A DNA stretch of 64,000 nt from Pseudomonas oryzae. GTDB taxonomy: Bacteria > Pseudomonadota > Gammaproteobacteria > Pseudomonadales > Pseudomonadaceae. The notes beneath the pieces are model-generated. The model did no database searches. It was not told where the DNA came from and saw only the letters and a list, made by a program, of their open reading frames with translations. This document shows, piece by piece, positions 1 to 11,319 of the stretch. Where the stretch lies: assembly GCF_900104805.1 (NCBI RefSeq), contig NZ_LT629751.1, positions 4,176,501 through 4,240,500 on the forward strand, in the 5' to 3' direction. Numbering within the stretch: position 1 is the stretch's first letter; every line of letters begins with the position of its first letter. Made by a program: the position numbers and the translations under genes.

Positions 1-212
1 CCGGCGTGCTGCTCGCGCAGCTCGACCTGCACGCTCTTCTTGCCCACCTCGACCAGTTCACCGAGATATTCCTGACCGCTGCCATCGAATAGCTGCACGG
101 CGTCGCCGGTGGCGAGGCGCAGCACGCGGCCGATGTAGTGGGCCTGGGCTTCCGGCAGTTGGTGGCGGCCAAGGGACAGGGGGGCGTCGATGAAGAAACG
201 GGACAGGCGCAT
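1..212 (-). CDS. rsmE: 16S rRNA m3U1498 methyltransferase RsmE (partial)
   Basis: Partial gene cut by the left edge; only the first 70 codons are visible. The ATG lies at 212-210 and the reading opens MRLSRFFIDAPL, followed by HQLPEAQAHYIGRVLRL and LFDGSGQEYLGEL. This is the N-terminal PUA-like RNA-binding domain of RsmE, the SPOUT-family enzyme that methylates N3 of U1498 in 16S rRNA. The catalytic knot domain lies outside the window. It is followed on the left by nothing visible and preceded on the same strand by bioA, the neighbour it has in other pseudomonads. The call rests on the N-terminal pattern plus this position. Confidence 0.85.
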   Translation of the reverse strand, partial: MRLSRFFIDAPLSLGRHQLPEAQAHYIGRVLRLATGDAVQLFDGSGQEYLGELVEVGKKSVQVELREQHA

Positions 213-340
213 GGCAATCGGCGATCGGCTGGAAAAGTGCAGAGTGTACCGGCCGGCATCGCCGGCTGCAGCCGACGGGATGCAGCAGCGGCAGAACGGC
301 GGCCGCCAGTCCGCCGCCGCCTGCTGCGCTTGCGTGGGGA

Positions 341-1747
341 TCAGCCCGGATCGTGGAAGGTCGCCGGACCGCCGCTGGGCACGCTGACGCTGACCGCCGT
401 GCGGGTGGCCAGGTCGATGCCCTCGCTGGCCACCTCGGCGAGGAAGTCGATCTGCTCGGGGGTGATCACGTAGGGCGGCAGGAAGTACACCACGCTGCCC
501 AGCGGGCGCAGCAGCGCGCCGCGCGACAGGGCGTGCTGGTAGACGCGCAGGCCACGGCGCTCCTGCCAGGGATACGGCGTCTTGCTCGCCTTGTCGGCGA
601 CCATCTCGACGGCCAGGGCCATGCCGGTCTGGCGCACCTCGGCGACGTGCGGGTGGTCCTTGAGATGCTCGGTGGCGCGCGCCATGCGCGCGCTGAGCAG
701 CTTGTTGCTCTCGATCACGTCGTCTTCGGCGAAGATGTCCAGGGTCGCCAGGGCAGCGGCGCAGGCCAGCGGATTGCCGGTGTAGGTGTGCGAATGCAGG
801 AAGGCGCGCAGGGTGGCGTAGTCGGCGTAGAACGCCTGGTAGACGTCGTCGGTGGTCAGCACCGCGGCCATCGGCAGGTAGCCGCCGGTCAGCGCCTTGG
901 ACAGCACCAGGAAGTCCGGGGTGATGCCGGCCTGCTCGCAGGCGAACATCGTGCCGGTGCGGCCGAAACCGACGGCGATCTCGTCGTGGATCAGGTGCAC
1001 CTGGTAGCGGTCGCAGGCCTCGCGCAGCAGCTGCAGATAGATCGGGTGATACATGCGCATGCCGCCGGCACCCTGGATCAGCGGCTCGACGATCACCGCG
1101 GCGATCTCGGCGTGATGCTCGGCGAGGGTCTGCTCCATGTGGGCGAACATGTTCCGCGAGTGCTCCTCCCAGCTCACGCCCTCGGGGCGCAGGTAGCAGT
1201 CGGGGCTAGGCACCTTGAAGGTGTCCAGCAGCAGCGGCTTGTAGGTGTCGGTGAACAGCGCCACGTCGCCCACCGACATGGCCGCCACCGTCTCGCCGTG
1301 GTAGCTGTTGGTCAGGGTGACGAAGCGCTGCTTGCCGTCGCGGCCGGCGTTGCGCCAGTAGTGGAAGCTCATCTTCAGCGCCACCTCGATGCCCGAGGAG
1401 CCGTTGTCGGCGTAGAACACCCGCTCGAGCCCGGGCGGGGTGAGCGCCACCAGGCGCTCGGACAGCTCGATGACCGGCTGGTGGCTGAAGCCGGCGAGCA
1501 TCACGTGCTCCAGGCTGTCCAGCTGCGCGCGGATGCGCGCGTTGATGCGCGGATTGGCGTGGCCGAACACGTTGACCCACCAGGAGCTCACCGCGTCCAG
1601 GTAGCGCTTGCCGTCGAAGTCCTCCAGCCACACGCCGGAGCCGGACCGGATCGGGATCAGCGGCAGCTGCTCGTGGTCCTTCATCTGCGTGCAGGGGTGC
1701 CAGAGCACGGCCAGGTCGCGCTCCATCCACTGTTGATTGCGGCTCAT
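341..1747 (-). CDS. bioA: Adenosylmethionine-8-amino-7-oxononanoate aminotransferase
   Basis: A class III, PLP-dependent aminotransferase of 468 aa that makes 7,8-diaminopelargonate in biotin synthesis, using S-adenosylmethionine as amino donor. Visible features are the N-terminal LWHPCTQMKDH, the substrate/cofactor stretch SSWWVNVFGHANP, DNGSSGIEVALK, NSYHGET, the cofactor aspartate in IHDEIAVGFGRTG and the Schiff-base lysine in LSKALTGGYLPMA. The start at 1747 (MSRNQQW) gives the usual BioA length and has an AGGAAT ribosome site; further upstream ATGs add a non-conserved leader. It sits alone between rsmE and a divergent cytochrome b561 gene, away from other bio genes. Confidence 0.95.
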   Translation of the reverse strand: MSRNQQWMERDLAVLWHPCTQMKDHEQLPLIPIRSGSGVWLEDFDGKRYLDAVSSWWVNVFGHANPRINARIRAQLDSLEHVMLAGFSHQPVIELSERLVALTPPGLERVFYADNGSSGIEVALKMSFHYWRNAGRDGKQRFVTLTNSYHGETVAAMSVGDVALFTDTYKPLLLDTFKVPSPDCYLRPEGVSWEEHSRNMFAHMEQTLAEHHAEIAAVIVEPLIQGAGGMRMYHPIYLQLLREACDRYQVHLIHDEIAVGFGRTGTMFACEQAGITPDFLVLSKALTGGYLPMAAVLTTDDVYQAFYADYATLRAFLHSHTYTGNPLACAAALATLDIFAEDDVIESNKLLSARMARATEHLKDHPHVAEVRQTGMALAVEMVADKASKTPYPWQERRGLRVYQHALSRGALLRPLGSVVYFLPPYVITPEQIDFLAEVASEGIDLATRTAVSVSVPSGGPATFHDPG

Positions 1748-1777
1748 CGGCGGCATTCCTCGATTGGGCGGGCGCAC

Positions 1778-1808
1778 AGTGTAGCCCCGGCCGTGCGGCG
1801 AGTGACAA
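1778..1808 (-). promoter_or_regulatory. Possible sigma70 promoter for bioA
   Basis: On the minus strand TTGTCA (1808-1803) and TACACT (1783-1778) are separated by 19 bp, which is long for a sigma70 promoter. A transcript would start about 25 nt before the bioA ATG. Plausible by position only. Confidence 0.35.
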
Positions 1809-1913
1809 TCGGGCCACATATCGATCATTTGAATTGTTTTGAACCAGAAATTCCGCTTTAAGCCGATGGGTTTGTTGGTAGTCTTGCCGCAGGTTTTAAC
1901 GGGAATCCTTCTC

Positions 1914-2468
1914 ATGCAATGGCGCAATTCCGCCCGCCGCTACGGGCTGGTCAGCATCCTCCTGCACTGGAGCGTCGCTCTCGCCGTGTTCGGCCTGTTC
2001 GGCCTCGGCCTGTGGATGGTCGGCCTCGACTACTACAGCAGCTGGTACCGCCGCGCGCCCGAACTGCACAAGGGCATCGGCATCCTGCTGTTCCTCGCCA
2101 TGCTGCTGCGCCTGGGCTGGCGCCTGGCGAGCCCGCCGCCGGCCGCACCGGCCAGCCACGGCGCCACGACCCGCCGCGCTTCGGCGCTGGCGCACGGCCT
2201 GCTGTATCTGGGCCTGTTCGCCGTGATGCTGTCCGGCTACCTGATCTCCACCGCCGACGGCCGCGCCATCGAGGTATTCGGCTGGTTCGCCGTGCCGGCG
2301 ACCCTCAGCGGCCTGCCCGGCCAGGAAGACCTCGCCGGCCTCGTGCACCGCTGGCTGGCCTGGGGCCTGCTCGGCCTGGCCGTGCTGCACGCCCTGGCCG
2401 CGCTCAAGCACCACTTCATCGATCGTGACGCCACCCTGGTCCGCATGTTCGGCCAGGCGCGCGACTGA
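1914..2468 (+). CDS. Cytochrome b561 family protein
   Basis: A 184-aa inner-membrane di-haem cytochrome b of the YodB/CybB type. Four hydrophobic segments are visible, with haem-ligand histidines in ILLHWSVAL, ELHKGIGIL, LVHRWLAW and ALKHHFID. Such proteins pass electrons between quinol and periplasmic acceptors such as superoxide. The start at 1914 (MQWRNSARRYG) follows GGGAA by eight bases; an upstream in-frame ATG would add an atypical leader. A YceI protein follows after 30 bp, so the two probably form an operon, a pairing common in proteobacteria. Confidence 0.9.
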   Translation: MQWRNSARRYGLVSILLHWSVALAVFGLFGLGLWMVGLDYYSSWYRRAPELHKGIGILLFLAMLLRLGWRLASPPPAAPASHGATTRRASALAHGLLYLGLFAVMLSGYLISTADGRAIEVFGWFAVPATLSGLPGQEDLAGLVHRWLAWGLLGLAVLHALAALKHHFIDRDATLVRMFGQARD

Positions 2469-2498
2469 GCTTTCCGCACACCTGCAACGGAGTTTCCC

Positions 2499-3074
2499 AT
2501 GCTGAAGAAATCCCTGCTCGCCCTGAGCCTCGGCTCCCTGCTGTTCGGCGCCCAGGCCATGGCCGCCGACTACAAGATCGACAAGGAAGGCCAGCACGCC
2601 TTCGTCAACTTCAAGATCAGCCACCTCGGCTACAGCTGGCTGTACGGCACCTTCAAGGACTTCGACGGCAGCTTCAGCTTCGACGCCGCCAAGCCGGAGG
2701 AGAGCAAGGTCAAGGTCGAGCTGCAGACCGCCAGCGTCGACTCCAACCACGCCGAGCGCGACAAGCACCTGCGCAGCGCCGACTTCCTCAACGTCGCCAA
2801 GCACCCGACCGCCACCTTCGAGTCGACCGGCGTCAAGTCCACCGGCGACGGCAGTGCCGATATCACCGGCAACCTGACCCTCAACGGGGTGACCAAGCCG
2901 GTGGTGATCGCCGCCAGGTTCATCGGCGAAGGCCAGGACCCGTGGGGCGGCTACCGCGCCGGCTTCGAGGGCAGCACCAAGCTCAAGCTCAAGGACTTCG
3001 ACATCCAGAAGGACCTCGGCCCGGCTTCCCAGGAAGTCGAGCTGATCATCTCCGTCGAGGGTGTGCGCCAGTAA
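2499..3074 (+). CDS. YceI family periplasmic lipid-binding-like protein
   Basis: A 191-aa secreted protein with a cleavable signal peptide ([17 protein letters not shown], cleavage after AMA around residue 22) and a YceI lipocalin-like beta-barrel. Typical family stretches are [31 protein letters not shown] and [15 protein letters not shown], with [12 protein letters not shown] at the end. Family members bind polyisoprenoids; a P. aeruginosa relative was described as a secreted protease, but no protease motif is apparent here, so I do not assign that activity. It lies 30 bp behind the cytochrome b561 gene. A GC-rich hairpin follows the stop. Confidence 0.92.
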   Translation: MLKKSLLALSLGSLLFGAQAMAADYKIDKEGQHAFVNFKISHLGYSWLYGTFKDFDGSFSFDAAKPEESKVKVELQTASVDSNHAERDKHLRSADFLNVAKHPTATFESTGVKSTGDGSADITGNLTLNGVTKPVVIAARFIGEGQDPWGGYRAGFEGSTKLKLKDFDIQKDLGPASQEVELIISVEGVRQ

Positions 3075-3090
3075 CGCTCCCGCCGTCCAG

Positions 3091-3120
3091 CGCGCCGCCT
3101 TCGGGCGGCGCGTTCGTTTC
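3091..3120 (+). terminator. Likely terminator after yceI
   Basis: Stem CGCGCCGCC / GGCGGCGCG with a TTCG-type loop, starting 17 nt after the yceI stop and followed by TTCGTTTC. The T-run is imperfect. Confidence 0.65.
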
Positions 3121-3218
3121 CGGGCCGTGATCCGCGCCTGCCGCCGGTGTGCGCAGCTCTGGACGCGCGCCCGTACCTTCTGCAGACTCCGCGCTTTTCC
3201 ATCCCAGGGGTCCTGACC

Positions 3219-3848
3219 GTGAATGAGCGGCTGCTGCGCTATCGCTTCCGTCTGCTGCTGCTGGCCACCATCCTGCTGACCCTGGTGCTCGGCTGGCCGC
3301 AGCCGCCGGTCGTCCTCGAGTGGGGCAGCCTGCTGCTGCTGGTGCTGGCGGCGATCAACACCCTGCGCCACAAGCGCGCGTTCCAGCGCCTGGCGCTGCT
3401 GCTCGGCCTGTGCAACCTGACCCTGCTGGTGCTCGACCACCTGGACCACCTGCCGCGCGCGCTGAGCGACGGCCTCGGCCTGATCGCCTTCTACCTGCTG
3501 CTCGGCGCCGCGCTGTTCCAGCGCGTGACCCGCGAGCGGCCGGTGACCCGCGAGCTGCTGTACGGGCTGTGCGCCCTGTACCTGCTGATCGCCCTGGCCT
3601 TCGCCTGTGCCTTCCAGGTGGTCAACGGCCTGCAGCCCGGCGCCTTCGGCGGCCCCGCCGCCAGCCTCGGCCTGGATGGCTTCGTCTACTACAGCCTGGC
3701 CACGCTCACCACCGTCGGCTACGGCGACATCCACGCGCTGGCGCCGGTGGCGCGCCTGCTGGCCGCCGCCGAGGCGGTGGTCGGGGTGATGTTCATCGCC
3801 CTGGCGGTGGCGCGCAGCCTCGCGCTCATGCAGGACGAGGAGCTGTGA
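3219..3848 (+). CDS. Ion channel, K+ channel pore family
   Basis: A 209-aa integral membrane protein. Several N-terminal hydrophobic helices (residues about 11-100) precede the two-helix pore module, which holds the K+ selectivity filter TVGYGD at residues 165-170 and a final helix through ARSLALM. There is no RCK/TrkA-N ligand-binding domain after the pore, so gating input is not evident. The GTG at 3219 is preferred because AGGGG lies eight bases upstream; the longer ATG form lacks such a site. Its 3' end overlaps the convergent diguanylate cyclase gene by 23 bp. Confidence 0.85.
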   Translation: MNERLLRYRFRLLLLATILLTLVLGWPQPPVVLEWGSLLLLVLAAINTLRHKRAFQRLALLLGLCNLTLLVLDHLDHLPRALSDGLGLIAFYLLLGAALFQRVTRERPVTRELLYGLCALYLLIALAFACAFQVVNGLQPGAFGGPAASLGLDGFVYYSLATLTTVGYGDIHALAPVARLLAAAEAVVGVMFIALAVARSLALMQDEEL

Positions 3849-5193
3849 GGGTGTCGCCGCACACCTGATTGCGGCCCTGGTGCTTGGCCTGGTAGAGGGC
3901 GCGATCGGCACGGTCGATCAGGTTGGGGATGCTCTCGTCATCCTGCAGGGTGGCGACCCCGATGCTGACGGTGAGCTGCAGCGTCTCGTCATCGCTCAGC
4001 GGCAGCTGGCTGGCCGCCACCCGCCGGCGTACCAGCTCGGCCGCGGCCAGGGCGCCTTCGGTGCCGGTGTCCGGCAGCACCACGAGAAACTCCTCCCCAC
4101 CGTAGCGGGCGGTCAGGTCGACCTGGCGCAGGCCGCTGACCAGGAGCCGCGCCAGCCCCTGCAGCACGTGGTCGCCGGCGTTGTGCCCCCAGTTGTCGTT
4201 GACCCGCTTGAAGTGATCGATGTCGATCAGCAGCAGCGACAGCGGCTGCAGGCTGCGCCTGTGGCGCGCCGCCTCGTGGTCCAGTTGCTCGAACAGGCGC
4301 CGGCGGTTGGCCAGGCCGGTCAGCGGGTCGGTGGTGGCCAGTTGCTCCAGCGCCAGGTTCTGCTCGGTCAGGCGGCCGAGCAGCCTGGCCAGCTCGGCCT
4401 GCATGGCGTCCAGTTCGTCGCCGCGGCCGTCGCCGCGCAGCAGCTGGGCATCGACCGTGCCGCTCAGCATGCTGTGGCGCAGGGTCTCGATGCGCTGCAG
4501 CAACTGGCGTTCGAGCAGTTTCGACTGGGCCAGCAGCAGGGTGCCGATGGTCAGGCCGGCGAGCAGGATCAGCAGGGTCTGCAGCCAGTGCTTGAGGGCG
4601 AACTCGTCGCGCTGGGCCTGCAGCAGCTGCTCGGTATCGTTGGCCAGTACGCTGGCGTAGCTGGTCAGCACCACTGACTGCTCGTCGAGCAGACGCGCCA
4701 GATCCCGCTCCATCCGGCGCAGGGCGACGGCGGAGTCGCCGCCGCCGTCGCGTGCCGTGGTTTCCTCGGCGATGCGCTGGCGGGTGACCGCGCTGGCGCG
4801 CTCGATGGTGGCACGCAGCTGCGCCATGGCCCGGCGCAGGCTGGCGATGTCGCGGGTCTCGCCGGTATGCGCGAGCAGCCGGGCAAGGTCCTCGTCGAGC
4901 AAGGACAGGCGGCTTTCCACCTGCATGAGCAGGGTATCCAGCTCGCCCTCGCCGAGCGCCAGCGGCAGGCGCGCGGCCTGGGCGCTGAGCGCGCGGGCGT
5001 CGGTGTTCAGCCGCTGGGCGGTCTGCCAGTGCGGCAGCAGGTGCTGCTGCAGGCGCAGGCTGCTGCGCTCCAGCCACATCTGGCTGACCAGCAGGCTGGC
5101 GATGGCCAGCAGCACCACGCCGAGCATCAGCCAGGAAAAACGGCGCAGACGGGCACGCACGCTGCCGCGAAGACGCGGGGCTGGCTCGGTCAT
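3826..5193 (-). CDS. Membrane-bound diguanylate cyclase (GGDEF)
   Basis: A 455-aa protein expected to make the second messenger c-di-GMP at the inner membrane. One membrane helix lies at about residues 20-38 and a second at about 203-222. They flank a helical periplasmic sensor region with no recognised fold. A short coiled linker leads to a GGDEF domain (about 285-450) with LLIDIDHFK, an intact active site GGEEF at 365-369 and an RxxD inhibitory site (R355-D358) five residues before it. Both catalysis and product feedback therefore look possible. The signal sensed is unknown. The gene converges on and overlaps the channel gene. Confidence 0.93.
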   Translation of the reverse strand: MTEPAPRLRGSVRARLRRFSWLMLGVVLLAIASLLVSQMWLERSSLRLQQHLLPHWQTAQRLNTDARALSAQAARLPLALGEGELDTLLMQVESRLSLLDEDLARLLAHTGETRDIASLRRAMAQLRATIERASAVTRQRIAEETTARDGGGDSAVALRRMERDLARLLDEQSVVLTSYASVLANDTEQLLQAQRDEFALKHWLQTLLILLAGLTIGTLLLAQSKLLERQLLQRIETLRHSMLSGTVDAQLLRGDGRGDELDAMQAELARLLGRLTEQNLALEQLATTDPLTGLANRRRLFEQLDHEAARHRRSLQPLSLLLIDIDHFKRVNDNWGHNAGDHVLQGLARLLVSGLRQVDLTARYGGEEFLVVLPDTGTEGALAAAELVRRRVAASQLPLSDDETLQLTVSIGVATLQDDESIPNLIDRADRALYQAKHQGRNQVCGDTLTAPRPA

Positions 5194-5309
5194 GCGGGGA
5201 TCTCCGACGCCCGGCGGCCGGCCAGGCGTAATTCAGGACGTTTATAGCGAAATGCTAGCATACGCACGGACACGGCCGCGCTGAGGCCGGGCAAGGAGAG
5301 GGCCAGACC

Positions 5310-6344
5310 ATGCAGGCAGGATGGAGACGGAACGGCAAGCGGCTGGGGGCGGCGCTGCTAGGCGGCCTGTGGCTGATCGCGGGCGGCGTGGCGGCGGATA
5401 CCCTGGAGCGGGTGCAGGCGCGCGGCGCGCTGCGCTGCGCGGTGGACGGCACGCCCGGCTTCGGCGGCATCGATGGCAGCGGGCGTCCCGCCGGCTTCGA
5501 TGTCGATTTCTGTCGCGCGGTGGCCGCGGCGGTGCTCGGCAGCGGCGCGGCGGTGGAGATCGAACGGGTCAACACGGCCAACAAGTTCAAGGCGCTGGCG
5601 CGCGGCGAAGTGGACATCGCCTTCGGCATGGCCACCTGGACCTACGGCCGCGACCTCGACCTGGGGGTGCGCTTCGTCACGCCGACCTTTTTCGACGGCC
5701 AGGCGCTGATGGTCTGGGCCGACAGCCCGGTGCGCCGTATGGAGGATGCCCGCGGACGCACGGTCTGCGTGCAGGCCGGCACCACCACGGCGGCCAACCT
5801 CGACGACCTGTCGCGCAGCCGCGATCTGGCGCTGCGGCCGCTGCCGGCCGCGCAGACCGAGGAGCGCCTCAACCGCTTCATCCGCCGCGACTGCGAGCTG
5901 GTCAGTGGCGACCGCTCGGAGCTGGCCGCCTCGCGGGCCAGCCGCATCGCCGATCCCGCGCGCTGGCGTCTGCTTGACGAAACCCTGTCGCGCGAGCCGC
6001 TGGGCCCCTACGTGGCGGCCGGCGACGAGCGCTGGTTCAACCTGGTGCGCTGGGTGATCAACGTCACCCTGCTCGGCGAGCTGCACGGGCTGGGTGGCGA
6101 CAATCTCGGCGGGGTCGATGCCCGGGCGGGCCAGGAACTCCAGGCGCTGGCGGGGCGCCAGCCCGGACTGGGCAAGGCGTTGGGCCTGGACGATGGCTGG
6201 GCTCGCGAGGTGCTGGTGCAGGTGGGCAACTACGGGCAGATCTACGAGCGCAACCTAGGCAGCGCCAGCCCGCTGGCTCTGCCGCGAGGCTTCAACCGGC
6301 TGTGGCGCGACGGCGGGCTGTTCTTCCCGCCGCCGCTGCGCTGA
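5310..6344 (+). CDS. Amino-acid ABC transporter substrate-binding protein (orphan)
   Basis: A 344-aa periplasmic solute-binding protein with an N-terminal signal peptide ending near AA at residues 28-29, then LERVQARGALRCAVDG and GRPAGFDVDFCRAVAAAVLG. This is the AapJ/BztA-like general L-amino-acid binding subgroup; two-lobe family stretches such as VNTANKFKALARGEVDI are visible. No permease or ATPase gene lies beside it in the window, so it either serves a transporter encoded elsewhere or feeds a sensor. The ATG at 5310 follows AAGGAGAGG, a strong ribosome site. Confidence 0.88.
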   Translation: MQAGWRRNGKRLGAALLGGLWLIAGGVAADTLERVQARGALRCAVDGTPGFGGIDGSGRPAGFDVDFCRAVAAAVLGSGAAVEIERVNTANKFKALARGEVDIAFGMATWTYGRDLDLGVRFVTPTFFDGQALMVWADSPVRRMEDARGRTVCVQAGTTTAANLDDLSRSRDLALRPLPAAQTEERLNRFIRRDCELVSGDRSELAASRASRIADPARWRLLDETLSREPLGPYVAAGDERWFNLVRWVINVTLLGELHGLGGDNLGGVDARAGQELQALAGRQPGLGKALGLDDGWAREVLVQVGNYGQIYERNLGSASPLALPRGFNRLWRDGGLFFPPPLR

Positions 6345-6359
6345 GCCAGCGGGCAAGCG

Positions 6360-6379
6360 GCGCCCCGCAGGCGGGGCGC
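6360..6379. terminator. Hairpin between convergent genes
   Basis: A perfect 9-bp inverted repeat, GCGCCCCGC-AG-GCGGGGCGC, between the stop of the binding-protein gene and the stop of the convergent helicase gene. No clear T-run follows on either strand, so bidirectional termination is inferred from position. Confidence 0.5.
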
Positions 6380-6383
6380 GGGC

Positions 6384-8309
<1,926 letters not shown>

Positions 8310-8350
8310 GCGGGGTTCCTGTTTCATGTCGGCAACCCGCCGACTCGGGG

Positions 8351-8381
8351 GGGATCTACCGGCCACCGGCCGGTAGATCCC
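8351..8381 (-). promoter_or_regulatory. Perfect 14-bp hairpin in the helicase leader
   Basis: GGGATCTACCGGCC (8351-8364) and its exact complement GGCCGGTAGATCCC (8368-8381) enclose a 3-nt loop, 42 nt upstream of the rhlE2 ATG. In RNA it would form a very stable stem. It could be an upstream terminator/attenuator, an RNA-stability element or a site through which the helicase controls its own message. The function is not known. Confidence 0.6.
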
Positions 8382-8591
8382 ACGCGCATCATCATCGGCT
8401 GCGAACAGGGCGCGGGCTCGGCCCGCGCCCCCGCCCGACGGCCGTCGCCCTGCGCTGGGCGGCGGTCTGGACGGAAGGTCCGTAGCATTGCGAGAAGCCG
8501 GCCGCGCGGCGCGCGGGCAGGCTCACTGAGCCGGATGGCTCGACCTCAGGACTGCATCGCGCCGGCGTCGTGACCGAGCGCGGACCGCTTC

Positions 8592-9437
8592 TCAGCGGGG
8601 CAGCTTGAGGTTGTTCCAGATCGCCAGGCTCGGTTCAGCCTGGTTCAGGGTGTAGAAGTGCAGGCCGGGGGCGCCGCCGGCGAGGAGTTTCTCGCACATC
8701 TCGGTCACCACCTGCTCGCCGAACGCCTGGATGCTCTCCAGATCGTCGCCGTAGGCTTCCAGCTGCTTGCGCACCCAGCGCGGCAGTTCGGCGCCGCAGG
8801 CGTCGGAGAAGCGCGCCAGCTTGCTGTAGTTGGTGATCGGCATGATACCCGGAACGACCGGGATTTCGACACCCAGTTTGCGCACGCGTTCCACGAAGTA
8901 GAAGTAGCAGTCGGCGTTGAAGAAGTACTGGGTGATCGCGCTGTCGGCGCCGGCCTGGGCCTTGCGCACGAAATTGTGCAGATCATCCTCGAAACTGCGT
9001 GCCTGCGGGTGGACTTCCGGATAGGCGGCAACCTCGATGTGGAAGTGCTCGCCGGTTTCCGCACGGATGAACTCGACCAGCTCGTTGGCGTGGCGCAGTT
9101 CGCCGTTGGCCAGGCCCATGCCCGAGGGCAGGTCTCCGCGCAGGGCGACGATGCGCTGGATGCCGGCATCCTTGTAGGTGGTGAGCAGCTGGCGAAGCTC
9201 GGCCTTGGTGTCGCCGACGCAGGACAGGTGCGGGGCGGTCGGCACCTTCACCTCGCCGTCGAGCTGCAGCACGGTGTTCAGCGTGCGGTCGCGGGTCGAG
9301 CCGCCGGCGCCATAGGTGCAGGAGAAGAAGTCGGGATTGTAGCCGGCCAGCTGGCGGGCCACGTTCAGCAGTTTTTCATGCCCGGCTTCGGTCTTGCAGG
9401 GGAAGAACTCGAAGCTGTAGCGGCGTTCCTGGGACAT
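8592..9437 (-). CDS. metF: 5,10-methylenetetrahydrofolate reductase
   Basis: A 281-aa FAD-dependent TIM-barrel enzyme that reduces methylene-THF to methyl-THF, the methyl donor for methionine synthesis. Recognisable parts are the N-terminal YSFEFFPCKT, SCTYGAGGSTRDRT, APHLSCVG, ALRGDLP, ITQYFFNADCYFYFVER and VPGIMPITNYSKL, followed by the C-terminal HFYTLNQAE. The start at 9437 (MSQERRYSFEFF) matches the conserved N-terminus; the longer frame runs into a repeat. It lies 150 bp downstream of ahcY on the same strand, so it is likely co-controlled by the SAH riboswitch, linking SAH clearance to remethylation. Confidence 0.96.
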   Translation of the reverse strand: MSQERRYSFEFFPCKTEAGHEKLLNVARQLAGYNPDFFSCTYGAGGSTRDRTLNTVLQLDGEVKVPTAPHLSCVGDTKAELRQLLTTYKDAGIQRIVALRGDLPSGMGLANGELRHANELVEFIRAETGEHFHIEVAAYPEVHPQARSFEDDLHNFVRKAQAGADSAITQYFFNADCYFYFVERVRKLGVEIPVVPGIMPITNYSKLARFSDACGAELPRWVRKQLEAYGDDLESIQAFGEQVVTEMCEKLLAGGAPGLHFYTLNQAEPSLAIWNNLKLPR

Positions 9438-9455
9438 GGAGTCGATCCGTTCAGA

Positions 9456-9520
9456 CGTAGGGTGCGCCGTGCGCACCGGGGTAATCATCGCTGCGGATGG
9501 TGCGCGTGGCGCACCCTACG
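9456..9520. repeat. Inverted pair of a dispersed 22-nt repeat
   Basis: CGTAGGGTGCGCCGTGCGCA(CC) at 9456-9477 is followed by a near-complementary copy at 9499-9520 (two mismatches). The same 22-mer occurs as pairs at 57531-57587 and 58976-59029 and once near 63190. This looks like a REP-type extragenic palindrome lying between ahcY and metF. Confidence 0.75.
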
Positions 9521-9543
9521 ATGTGTCCGTGTGGCGTAGCCGG

Positions 9544-9575
9544 GGGAGGGAAACCGCGGCACGGGTTTCCCTCCC
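9544..9575 (-). terminator. 12-bp hairpin just after ahcY
   Basis: GGGAGGGAAACC (9544-9555) pairs perfectly with GGTTTCCCTCCC (9564-9575), 13 nt past the ahcY stop. There is no T-run on the minus strand, so it may be a partial terminator or a 3' stabilising stem that sets the ahcY:metF expression ratio. Confidence 0.5.
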
Positions 9576-9587
9576 GGCACAGGCGTA

Positions 9588-10982
<1,395 letters not shown>

Positions 10983-11007
10983 GCGTATCTCCATTCGTGT
11001 ATGCGAA

Positions 11008-11132
11008 TGGGCGCCGTTGAAGTCAGAAGCGGCGCCGCAGGAAGCGGACAGCCGGAGCGACAGCCGTCCGAGCCTGACAGGCGGCCGATGCACGGATCGG
11101 CGCAGAGCCTGCTGCAGCGCCCCTCGGACGGG
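11008..11132 (-). promoter_or_regulatory. S-adenosylhomocysteine (SAH) riboswitch
   Basis: The ahcY leader carries the SAH-riboswitch pattern. The P1 5' strand CCGTCCGAG runs directly into the core GGGCGCTGCAGC, then an expandable arm, then CAGG with the P1 3' strand CTCGGACGG (11072-11064). Downstream, UUCAACGGCGCCC (ending at 11009) can pair its GCGCCC with the GGGCGC after P1 to form the family's pseudoknot. Known SAH aptamers share CGAGGAGCGCUGC, CAGGCUCG and UUCAAACGGCGCUC. These RNAs switch on when SAH is bound. The ribosome site lies about 20 nt after the pseudoknot, so control of initiation is plausible. Confidence 0.93.
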
Positions 11133-11167
11133 TGGCGGGTTGCGGCGCGCGGCCGCAAGGAGCGGCG

Positions 11168-11196
11168 ATTATAGCGGCGCGCGCGCGCAGGCCCAA
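11168..11196 (-). promoter_or_regulatory. sigma70 promoter of ahcY
   Basis: On the minus strand a perfect TATAAT (11173-11168) lies 17 bp after TTGGGC (11196-11191). Transcription would start near 11161, about 30 nt before the riboswitch P1 strand, so the whole aptamer is in the transcript. Confidence 0.7.
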
Positions 11197-11319
11197 GCTT
11201 TCCGTGCCGGCGGGCGGGCTGCGACAGCGCGACACGCCCGGTTACGCCGCACGGACTTGGCCGAGGCCGGCGATGCGCGGATACTGTCGCGCGTTTTCGA
11301 CCCCACCCCGCGAGTTGCC

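Noticed and set aside
2499..3074. Protease function for the YceI protein
   Set aside because: A Pseudomonas relative has been reported as a protease, but no catalytic motif is visible here and the fold is a lipid-binding barrel.
1896..3911. Long minus-strand open frame of 671 codons over the cytochrome, yceI and channel genes
   Set aside because: It is antisense to three recognisable genes, has a Gln/Arg/Gly-rich translation with no domain, and is expected in such GC-rich DNA.
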